From NCBI GenBank assembly GCA_944372665.1, contig CALVZV010000009.1:1-36827 (forward strand): a DNA stretch of 36,827 bases. The letters are read 5' to 3'. Under the pieces are notes generated by a model. That model saw only the letters and a program-made list of their open reading frames with translations, searched no databases and was not told where the DNA came from. Source of the DNA: an uncultured Clostridia bacterium (lineage in GTDB: Bacteria; Bacillota; Clostridia; Christensenellales; DTU072). Positions 29,692 to 36,827 of this stretch are shown here, in pieces (the first letter of the stretch is position 1; each line of letters opens with the position of its first letter). A program made the position numbers and the translations under genes.

Positions 29692-30948
29692 ATGATAGTA
29701 GTCGTAGTGGGCGGCGGCGGCAGAGAACACGCCATTGTCAAAAAACTCAAAGAAAGCGCTTCGGCAGACAAGATATACGCTCTGCCGGGAAACGGCGGTA
29801 TCGCAGCCGACGCGGAATGCGTGGATATAAAGGCGACCGACATCGAAGGGATAACGGCGTTCGCCAAAGAAAAAAAAGCGGACTTCGTCGTCGTGGCGCC
29901 CGACGATCCGCTTGCCATGGGCGCGGTCGACAGATTGCATGCGGAAGGCATCAAATGCTTCGGACCCGTAAAGGCGGCTGCGGAAATAGAAAGCAGCAAG
30001 GCTTTTGCAAAAGCGCTCATGAAAAAATACGGCATACCCACCGCGGCATACGAGGTTTTCACCGATGCCGGAGCAGCCGAGAAATATATCGACACTCTGC
30101 CGCTGCCGATAGTCGTAAAAGCCGACGGACTGGCTCTGGGCAAAGGCGTCGTCATTGCGCCGACGCGCGAGGAAGCCAAAAAAGCCGTGCGCGAAATGAT
30201 GGGCGGCAGGTTCGGCGAATCGGGTAAAAAAGTCGTCATAGAGGAATTTCTGACGGGACCGGAAGTCAGCGTGCTGGCGTTTACGGACGGCAGGACGGTA
30301 GTGCCGATGGTGTCCAGCATGGATCACAAACGCATAGGCGACAACGACACCGGGCTCAACACGGGCGGCATGGGCGCCGTGGCGCCGAATCCGTACTTCA
30401 CTCCTGAACTTGTAAAGGAGGCGGAAAGGACGATATTCCTGCCTACCGTAAAAGCCATGGCGGCTGAAGGCAGAGCGTTCAGAGGCTGCCTGTATTTCGG
30501 GCTGATGATCACCCCCGACGGCGTCAAAGTGATAGAATACAATTCGCGTTTCGGCGATCCGGAAACGCAGGCGGTACTGCCTTTACTGAAGTCCGACCTT
30601 ATGGAAATAATGCTTGCCGTCGAGGAGGAAAGGCTTTCCCCCGATATGGTGCGTTTCTCGGACGAATGTTCCTGCGCCGTCGTGCTTGCCTCGAAAGGGT
30701 ACCCCGAAAAATACGAAACGGGATACGAAATACGTAATAGCTGCAAAGACGCCGAGGTGTATTACGCAGGCGCGAAACTTGAGAACGGCGTACTGAAAAC
30801 GGCGGGAGGCAGGGTGCTTGCGGTAAGCGTGACCGCGCCTACGCTAAAGGAAGCCGTCGAAAAAGCGTACGGGGCGGCAGAAGAAATCTCGTTTGAAAAC
30901 AAATATATGCGCTCCGACATCGGCGCGCGTGCCATGGCGGCAAAATAA
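29692..30948 (+). CDS. purD: GAR synthetase (PurD)
   Basis: A 418-residue ATP-grasp ligase joining phosphoribosylamine and glycine. VVGGGGREHAIVKKL at the N-terminus, the LPGNGGIA motif, and the ATP-grasp domain (VVKADGLALGKGVVIA near 142-157 and GPEVSVLAFTDG) are diagnostic. MDHKRIGDNDTGLNTGGMGA is the substrate-binding segment, and YNSRFGDPETQAVLP carries the metal-binding acidic residues. The length is normal. GGAGGGA lies before the ATG at 29692, 13 bp after the purH stop. Confidence 0.97.
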   Translation: MIVVVVGGGGREHAIVKKLKESASADKIYALPGNGGIAADAECVDIKATDIEGITAFAKEKKADFVVVAPDDPLAMGAVDRLHAEGIKCFGPVKAAAEIESSKAFAKALMKKYGIPTAAYEVFTDAGAAEKYIDTLPLPIVVKADGLALGKGVVIAPTREEAKKAVREMMGGRFGESGKKVVIEEFLTGPEVSVLAFTDGRTVVPMVSSMDHKRIGDNDTGLNTGGMGAVAPNPYFTPELVKEAERTIFLPTVKAMAAEGRAFRGCLYFGLMITPDGVKVIEYNSRFGDPETQAVLPLLKSDLMEIMLAVEEERLSPDMVRFSDECSCAVVLASKGYPEKYETGYEIRNSCKDAEVYYAGAKLENGVLKTAGGRVLAVSVTAPTLKEAVEKAYGAAEEISFENKYMRSDIGARAMAAK

Positions 30949-30969
30949 AGGATAACTCAGGAAGGAAAT

Positions 30970-33900
30970 ATGGTTTACAGAATTTACGTCGAGAAAAAAG
31001 AGGGACTGCGTTCCGAAGCCGACGCGCTGATGAAAGAGTTGACGTCTTTCGTGGGCGTAAAGAGTCTGACCGGGCTCAGGATAATCAACCGCTATGACGT
31101 CGAGAACGTCGACGGCGAGCTGTTCGGGAAACTCGTTCCCACGGTTTTTTCGGAGCCTCAGGTCGATAACGCCTTCGATGCGTTGCCCGAAGCGGACGGG
31201 ATGTTCGCGGTGGAGTATCTTCCCGGGCAGTTCGACCAGCGCGCGGCGTCGGCGGCGGAGTGCGCGGAGCTGGTCGCGCTGTGTCCGCGCCCGACCATAA
31301 GGACCGCCAGGGTATTCGCGCTTTACGGCGCGCTTTCGCAGGAGGACTTGGCGAAAATAGAAAAGTACGTCGTCAACCCCGTGGAAAGCCGCGTGGCTTC
31401 GCTGGACGAATACGAAACGCTTGCGGAGGACTACCGCCGTCCCGAAAAAGTAAAAGTGCTTGACGGATTCAGGGCTATGGACGACGCGGCGATAGCAGGG
31501 TTTTTAAAGGAATACGCGCTGGCGATGGACGCGGCGGATCTTAAATTCACCGTCGATTATTTTCTGAAAGAAGGGCGCGATCCCACTCTTACCGAAATAA
31601 GGATGCTGGATACGTATTGGTCCGACCACTGCCGTCACACGACGTTTCTGACCTCGGTCGATTCCGTAAAAACGGAGGACAAACTGCTTCAGAGGGCATA
31701 CGACGACTATCTGGCGACCAAAAAGCTTTTGAAAAATTCCAAGCCCGTCAATCTGATGGACGTGGCTACGCTGGCGGCGAAGTATTTAAAATCGCAGGGA
31801 AAACTCGACAAACTCGACGAATCCGACGAAATAAACGCATGTACGGTGAAAATAAAGGTCAATGTCGACGGGAACGAGGAAGACTGGCTGTTGCTGTTCA
31901 AAAACGAAACGCACAATCATCCCACCGAGATAGAGCCTTTCGGCGGCGCGGCGACGTGCATAGGCGGCGCAATCCGCGATCCGCTGTCGGGCAGGGCATA
32001 CGTGTACGCGGCTATGCGCGTTACAGGTGCGGGAGATCCGCTTGCGCCCGTGGAAAAGACTATAGCCGGCAAACTGCCGCAGCGTAAAATAGTCACCACT
32101 GCGGCGGCGGGGTACAGTTCCTACGGCAACCAGATCGGGCTTGCGACGGGAATGGTGAACGAGATTTACGATCCCGGATACGTGGCAAAGCGCATGGAAA
32201 TAGGCGCGGTGATAGCCGCGACAAAGGCGGAAAACGTCGTAAGGCTTTGCCCGGAACCCGGCGACAAGGTCATTTTGCTGGGAGGCAGAACGGGGCGCGA
32301 CGGCTGCGGCGGGGCGACGGGTTCGAGCAAATCGCATAACGTCAAAAGCATAGAAACCTGCGGCGCCGAGGTACAGAAGGGCAACGCTCCCGAGGAAAGG
32401 AAGCTGCAGCGGCTGTTCCGTAACGGCAGGGCGTCCGCGCTGATAAAGCGCTGCAACGATTTCGGCGCCGGCGGCGTGTCGGTGGCGATAGGCGAGCTGG
32501 CTGACGGGCTGGAGATAGACCTCGACAAAGTGCCCAAAAAATACGAAGGTCTGGACGGAACGGAGCTGGCGATAAGCGAATCTCAGGAAAGAATGGCGGT
32601 GGTAGTCGCGGATAAGGATGTGAACGAATTTATGCGCTATGCCCGCGAAGAAAACCTCGAAGCCACCGTAGTTGCCGCGGTCACCGAGGAAAAACGCCTC
32701 AAAATGTATTGGAACGGCGACAAGATAGTCGATATTTCCCGCGAATTTCTTTCATCAAACGGCGCCGAAAAGCATATAGACGTCGAGATGAAAAAAACGC
32801 GCCCCTTCGCAAAAGCGGGTTCGGGAGATTTCGAAAAAGATTATTTCGGTCTTCTTGACGACCTCAACGTGGCTTCGGGCAGGGGACTCAGCGAACGCTT
32901 CGATTCGACTATAGGCGCGGGCACGGTGCTGATGCCGTTCGGCGGCAGGTACCAGCGCACTCCCGTCCAGGCGATGGCGCACAAGATCTCCACCGAGTCC
33001 GGAGATACCGACGACTGTTCGGTGATGAGCTGGGGCTACAACCCGGCAATAGCCAAAGCCAGCCCGTTCCACGGCGCGTATTACGCGGTAGTGGAGAGCG
33101 TGTCCAAGCTGATCGCCGCGGGCGCAAAATTCAAGGAAGTATACCTCACATTCCAGGAATACTTCCCCAAGCCCGGCGCTTCTCCCGAACGCTGGGGCAT
33201 GCCGCTTCAGGCACTCTTGGGCGCTTTCAAGGCGCAAAAGGATCTGGGCGCCGGAGCCATAGGCGGCAAGGATTCGATGAGCGGTTCGTTCGAGGACATC
33301 GACGTTCCTCCCACGCTGGTGTCTTTTGCGGTGACTACCGCAAAGACAGGCGACATAGTGTCGGGCGAGTTCAAAAAGGCGGGCAGCACGGTCAGATTCC
33401 TGAAGACCGAAACCGATGCCGACGGATTGCCCGACGCCGCTTCGCTGAAGCGCAATTTCGACGCCGTCGCCCGTCTGAACGCGGAGGGCAAACTTTTTGC
33501 GGCGTACACCCCCGCTTACGGCGGTATCGCCGAAGCGGTATATAAAATGTGCATAGGCAACGGGTTAGGATTCAGATTCTCCGAGCGCATTCCCGAGCGA
33601 GAGCTGTTCGGATACGCCTACGGCGGCTTCGTCATAGAAACCGCTACCGACGCGGAGGAGGGGATACTGCTGGGCGAAACGACCTCGGAGCAAGCCCTTT
33701 CGTACGGCAAAGTCAGCGTTCCGCTTGCAGCCTTGAACGCGGTTTACGAGGGTAAGCTGGAAAGCGTTTATCCCACATCCGCCGCTCCCGCCGAGGGCGT
33801 GAAAGTTGTAGGATACGAAAAGCATTCGACTCTTAAACCGCGTGTTTCGGTTGCCAAACCGCGCGTTTTGATACCCGTATTCCCGGGAACCAACTGCGAA

Positions 33901-34656
33901 TACGACAGCGCGAAAGCCGTGGAAAAAGCTGGCGCGAAAGCCGAAATATTCGTCGTCAACAATCTTTCGGGAGCCGGTGTAAGAGAGTCTGTCGTCAGAT
34001 TCGCCGAACTGATAAGATCCTCCAACGCCGTGTTTATTCCCGGCGGATTTTCGGGCGGCGACGAGCCCGACGGCTCAGGTAAATTCATAACCGCGTTTTT
34101 CCGTAACGCTAAAATAGCGGATGCCGTGACGGAGCTTATAAAAAAGCGCGACGGACTTATGCTGGGGGTGTGCAACGGCTTCCAGGCGCTGATAAAACTC
34201 GGGCTGGTACCCTTCGGGGAGATAGTGCCCGAGGCAAAGGCAGAGTATCCCACGCTGACTTTCAACACGATAGCGCGCCACCAGTCGCGTATCGTCACCA
34301 CGAGAGTGGCTTCGGTCAAGTCGCCTTGGCTTATGAAGGTGGATACCGGCGATCTTATAAACGTACCGGTTTCGCACGGCGAGGGCAGGTTCGTTTGCAG
34401 CGACGAAATGCTGCAAAGGCTGATAGCGAACGGACAGATAGCCACCCAGTACGCCGATCTTTCGGGCGCGGTCACGGGCGGTATCGACGTCAATCCCAAC
34501 GGTTCCGTCATGAACGTGGAGGGCATACTCAGCCCCGACGGCAGGATCTTCGGTAAGATGGGGCACAGCGAAAGGTGGGGCGAGGGTCTGTACAAGAACG
34601 TACCCGGTCGCTATGACATGGGACTGTTCGAATCGCTGACCGAATATTACAGATAA
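30970..34656 (+). CDS. purL: FGAM synthase, single-chain PurL-PurQ type
   Basis: A 1228-residue enzyme converting FGAR to FGAM with glutamine and ATP. The N-terminal part is PurS-like (YRIYVEKKEGLRSEADALMKEL). The synthetase core includes LDTYWSDHCRHTTF near 213, FKNETHNHPTEIEPFGGAATCIGGAIRDPLSG near 311-343 (named here in overlapping pieces) and GGKDSMSGSF near 770. The C-terminal class I glutaminase (from RVLIPVFPGTNCEYD) has its nucleophile in LGVCNGFQ (Cys1068) and His1136 in SHGEGRF. The domain order and the size place it in the Clostridia/Bacteroides-type fused clade, shorter than the proteobacterial form. No separate purS or purQ is needed or present. AGGAAGG precedes the ATG. Confidence 0.96.
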   Translation: MVYRIYVEKKEGLRSEADALMKELTSFVGVKSLTGLRIINRYDVENVDGELFGKLVPTVFSEPQVDNAFDALPEADGMFAVEYLPGQFDQRAASAAECAELVALCPRPTIRTARVFALYGALSQEDLAKIEKYVVNPVESRVASLDEYETLAEDYRRPEKVKVLDGFRAMDDAAIAGFLKEYALAMDAADLKFTVDYFLKEGRDPTLTEIRMLDTYWSDHCRHTTFLTSVDSVKTEDKLLQRAYDDYLATKKLLKNSKPVNLMDVATLAAKYLKSQGKLDKLDESDEINACTVKIKVNVDGNEEDWLLLFKNETHNHPTEIEPFGGAATCIGGAIRDPLSGRAYVYAAMRVTGAGDPLAPVEKTIAGKLPQRKIVTTAAAGYSSYGNQIGLATGMVNEIYDPGYVAKRMEIGAVIAATKAENVVRLCPEPGDKVILLGGRTGRDGCGGATGSSKSHNVKSIETCGAEVQKGNAPEERKLQRLFRNGRASALIKRCNDFGAGGVSVAIGELADGLEIDLDKVPKKYEGLDGTELAISESQERMAVVVADKDVNEFMRYAREENLEATVVAAVTEEKRLKMYWNGDKIVDISREFLSSNGAEKHIDVEMKKTRPFAKAGSGDFEKDYFGLLDDLNVASGRGLSERFDSTIGAGTVLMPFGGRYQRTPVQAMAHKISTESGDTDDCSVMSWGYNPAIAKASPFHGAYYAVVESVSKLIAAGAKFKEVYLTFQEYFPKPGASPERWGMPLQALLGAFKAQKDLGAGAIGGKDSMSGSFEDIDVPPTLVSFAVTTAKTGDIVSGEFKKAGSTVRFLKTETDADGLPDAASLKRNFDAVARLNAEGKLFAAYTPAYGGIAEAVYKMCIGNGLGFRFSERIPERELFGYAYGGFVIETATDAEEGILLGETTSEQALSYGKVSVPLAALNAVYEGKLESVYPTSAAPAEGVKVVGYEKHSTLKPRVSVAKPRVLIPVFPGTNCEYDSAKAVEKAGAKAEIFVVNNLSGAGVRESVVRFAELIRSSNAVFIPGGFSGGDEPDGSGKFITAFFRNAKIADAVTELIKKRDGLMLGVCNGFQALIKLGLVPFGEIVPEAKAEYPTLTFNTIARHQSRIVTTRVASVKSPWLMKVDTGDLINVPVSHGEGRFVCSDEMLQRLIANGQIATQYADLSGAVTGGIDVNPNGSVMNVEGILSPDGRIFGKMGHSERWGEGLYKNVPGRYDMGLFESLTEYYR

Positions 34657-34668
34657 GGAGACAAACAG

Positions 34669-36351
34669 ATGGCGCTCAGCGACATAGAAATAGCACATTC
34701 CGTAAAGTACGAAGACATAGAAACTATAGCCGCCAAAATCGGTCTTGACGACAGATATTTAGAAAGGTACGGGCGTTACAAGGCAAAAATCGACCTTTCG
34801 GCGATGAAGAGCGCCAAAGCCGGGGACGGCAAACTCGTACTGGTGACCGCGATCACGCCCACGCCTGCAGGCGAAGGCAAAACGACGGTTTCAATAGGGC
34901 TTGCGGACGGCATGCGCAGATTGGGGCTGAACGCCGTGGCGGCGCTCAGAGAGCCGTCGCTGGGTCCCGTGTTCGGGTTAAAAGGCGGCGCCACGGGCGG
35001 CGGCAGGTCTCAGGTCGTGCCCATGGAGGACATCAATTTGCATTTCAACGGCGATTTCCATGCCGTTTCCGCTGCCAACAACCTGCTGGCGGCGATGCTG
35101 GACAATCACATTAAGCAGGGCAACGCGCTTGGAATAGATCCCGCTTCGGTGTCTTTCAAGCGTGCCGTAGATATGGACGACAGACAGCTGCGGTTCATAA
35201 TTTCGGGACTGGGCGGCAGAGCGCACGGCGTGCCGCGCGAGGACGGCTTCGACATTACGGCGGCCTCCGAGGTGATGGCGGCGTGGTGTATGGCCGGCGA
35301 CATAAACGATCTCAAGCAAAGGTTTTCGCGAATAATAGTCGGCTACCGCTACGACGCGGTGCCCGTAACCGCAGGCGATCTGAAAGCCGCAGGCGCGATG
35401 GCGGCGCTGATGGTGAACGCCGTAAACCCCAATCTGGTGCAGACCCTGGAGGGCACGCCCGTGCTGATACACGGCGGGCCTTTTGCCAATATCGCGCACG
35501 GCTGCAACTCCGTGGCGGCGACGCGTCTGGCGCTGAAGCTGGGCGATTACGTGATAACCGAGGCTGGGTTCGGAGCCGACCTGGGCGCCGAAAAATTCAT
35601 CGACATCAAGTGCAGGACGGCGGGGATCAGACCCTCCGCATGCGTTATCGTCGCCACGGTGCGCGCGCTAAAGATGCACGGCGGCGCCGCGAAAGTGGAC
35701 CTTGCCAAAGAGGATCTGAAAGCGCTGGAAAAGGGTATGAAGAACCTTTTAAGGCATATAGACAACATGAAAAACGTCTACGGACTGCCCGTAGCGGTAG
35801 CCGTCAACGTGTTTACCGACGACACCGAAGCCGAAAAGGAGCTTATCAAAAAAGCGTGCAGGCGCGCGGGCGTCAACGCCGTGGAAGCCGACGTCTGGGC
35901 AAAAGGCGGAGAGGGCGCCGTGGAGCTGGCGCGCGAAGTAGTGCGGCTTTGCGGGGAGGAAAACGCCTTCCGTTTCGCTTACGGCGACGATACATCGGTA
36001 GAGGAGAAGCTAGAAGCCGTCGCCAAAAAAGTTTACCGCGCCGCAGGCGTCGACGTCATGCCGGGAGCCAAAGCCAAAATTTTACGTTTTACGGATTTAG
36101 GCTACGGCGCGCTTCCGGTATGTATCGCCAAAACGCAGTACAGTTTTTCGGACGATCCAAAAAAAATAAACGCCCCCGATAATTTCAGGATCACCGTCAA
36201 GGACGTCAGGCTTTCCGCGGGCGCCGGGTTCATAGTCGCGCTGACGGGCGACATCATAACCATGCCCGGGCTGCCTGCAGTTCCCGCGGCTTGCCGTATC
36301 GACGTTGATACCGACGAAGAAGGCAGGGCGAGGATAACGGGGCTGTCCTGA
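34669..36351 (+). CDS. fhs: Formate-tetrahydrofolate ligase
   Basis: A 560-residue enzyme that makes 10-formyl-THF from formate, THF and ATP. The P-loop TPAGEGKT (65-72) and [19 protein letters not shown] (near 94-112) are the conserved ATP and folate sites, and VNDxT-like and [19 protein letters not shown] segments are present as [15 protein letters not shown]. The length is normal. AAGGAG, sharing bases with the purL stop, lies 8 bases before the ATG. Its place at the end of the purine operon makes sense because PurN and AICARFT each use one 10-formyl-THF per IMP. In acetogens the enzyme also serves CO2 fixation, but nothing else here points to that. Confidence 0.97.
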   Translation: MALSDIEIAHSVKYEDIETIAAKIGLDDRYLERYGRYKAKIDLSAMKSAKAGDGKLVLVTAITPTPAGEGKTTVSIGLADGMRRLGLNAVAALREPSLGPVFGLKGGATGGGRSQVVPMEDINLHFNGDFHAVSAANNLLAAMLDNHIKQGNALGIDPASVSFKRAVDMDDRQLRFIISGLGGRAHGVPREDGFDITAASEVMAAWCMAGDINDLKQRFSRIIVGYRYDAVPVTAGDLKAAGAMAALMVNAVNPNLVQTLEGTPVLIHGGPFANIAHGCNSVAATRLALKLGDYVITEAGFGADLGAEKFIDIKCRTAGIRPSACVIVATVRALKMHGGAAKVDLAKEDLKALEKGMKNLLRHIDNMKNVYGLPVAVAVNVFTDDTEAEKELIKKACRRAGVNAVEADVWAKGGEGAVELAREVVRLCGEENAFRFAYGDDTSVEEKLEAVAKKVYRAAGVDVMPGAKAKILRFTDLGYGALPVCIAKTQYSFSDDPKKINAPDNFRITVKDVRLSAGAGFIVALTGDIITMPGLPAVPAACRIDVDTDEEGRARITGLS

Positions 36352-36388
36352 CCGGTCATTTAAGATGCACGGAAAAACCAATAATCGC

Positions 36389-36420
36389 AAAAAAAAGGAG
36401 CGGATCTCCGCTCCTTTTTT
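36389..36420. terminator. Bidirectional intrinsic terminator after fhs
   Basis: GGAGCGG (36397-36403) and CCGCTCC (36408-36414) enclose an ATCT loop, flanked by eight As on the left and six Ts on the right. The symmetry lets it end both the purine operon and the convergent lipoprotein gene. Confidence 0.93.
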
Positions 36421-36434
36421 GTTACGCCGGTTGA

Positions 36435-36803
36435 TCAGCGCGCCGCCTTTACGGCTTCTTTGGTGCCCAGGTAAACGATCTTGCCCTGTTTCTTGTAAAC
36501 GGTGTCTTCAAGATCCAGCTCTTCCTGCAGGAATTTCTCGTTGTCCTTGTCACCGTAAAAATCGGACGCCGCGTCGCTGCTTTCGAAATAAACGATGACA
36601 ATGCCTTCTTTGATGTTGGTAGCCATAATGGCTTCATCGACACCGGCTATTCCGAGGAGGGGAAGCGGAATGACTAAATAATCTGCGTTTGCAAGGTTTT
36701 CCGCCGCTTTGTCTGGATCCGAGGGGATGCAGGCGACGAGAGCTACGGCAAGGATCGCTGCAAGAACCAAAACCGCTACAACGGATAAAATTTTCTTTTT
36801 CAT
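36435..36803 (-). CDS. Small lipoprotein of unknown function
   Basis: A 122-residue protein with a lipoprotein signal peptide: KKK at the N-terminus, a hydrophobic core over residues 5-24, and lipobox LVAC with the acylated cysteine at 25. The mature part is about 98 residues, with segments such as NADYLVIPLPLLGIAGVDEAIMATN and KEGIVIVYFESSDAASDFYGD that suggest a small alpha/beta fold, and an Ala- and Lys-rich end (KEAVKAAR). I do not recognise a family. GGAGG lies 8 bases before the ATG at 36803. It faces the purine operon and shares its terminator, but there is no reason to link their functions. Confidence 0.82.
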   Translation of the reverse strand: MKKKILSVVAVLVLAAILAVALVACIPSDPDKAAENLANADYLVIPLPLLGIAGVDEAIMATNIKEGIVIVYFESSDAASDFYGDKDNEKFLQEELDLEDTVYKKQGKIVYLGTKEAVKAAR

Positions 36804-36827
36804 GTTGAGTCCTCCAAATTGATTAGG

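Overview
The window looks like chromosomal DNA of a moderately GC-rich member of the Bacillota, most likely an uncultured Clostridia-type anaerobe. Supporting signs are strong AGGAGG-type ribosome binding sites, consensus sigma-A promoters with 17-bp spacers, a DnaD/DnaI-type primosome pair, RicT (YaaT), YdbC, a QueT S-component, a CsoR-controlled copper exporter, a stand-alone AICAR transformylase paired with an archaeal-type PurO cyclohydrolase, and a single-chain PurLQ. No rRNA, tRNA, CRISPR array or recognisable transposase was seen. The narrower taxonomic placement is inference.

Layout. (1) 1-2463: a LysR-type regulator, cut by the window edge, is divergent from a MATE efflux pump; a dyad of ATC-N9-GAT type lies between them. 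(2) 2464-3285: about 800 bp without a convincing gene, dense in short inverted repeats, ending in the copper-operon promoter and a CsoR-like operator. (3) 3286-6374: a Cu+ P-type ATPase whose last 68 residues form a CopZ-like domain with its own in-frame Shine-Dalgarno and ATG, then csoR. A 19-bp direct repeat brackets this operon. (4) 6378-8531, minus strand: transketolase C-terminal half, a deoxyinosine/uracil-DNA glycosylase-like protein, a small membrane protein and YdbC. (5) 8654-11011, minus strand: a DnaI/DnaC-like helicase loader and a DnaD-domain protein, divergent from a 1125-residue SbcC/Rad50-like coiled-coil protein (11229-14606) that keeps a zinc-hook CPVC but has lost the Walker A motif. 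(6) 14696-17367: ABC exporter ATPase and permease, then QueT. (7) 17441-23189: greA, lysS, an Orn/Lys/Arg decarboxylase-family gene, tmk, holB and ricT, tightly packed and overlapping. (8) 23482-36351: purE-purC-purF-purM-purN-purO-purH(AICARFT)-purD-purL-fhs, nearly the whole de novo IMP pathway plus formate-THF ligase, preceded by a terminator hairpin that suggests attenuation. (9) 36435-36803, minus strand: a small lipoprotein.

How the genes fit together. The purine operon supplies every IMP-pathway activity except PurB and the PRPP amidotransferase's substrate supply, and fhs makes the 10-formyl-THF consumed by PurN and AICARFT. The copper operon is a self-contained sensor, pump and chaperone module. 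Sections 5 and 7 are replication and translation housekeeping. The observations most worth following up are the in-frame CopA-CopZ fusion with retained internal start, the motif-degenerate Rad50-like protein beside replication-initiation genes, the direct repeat around the copper operon, the hairpin-rich non-coding block, and the purE leader attenuator.
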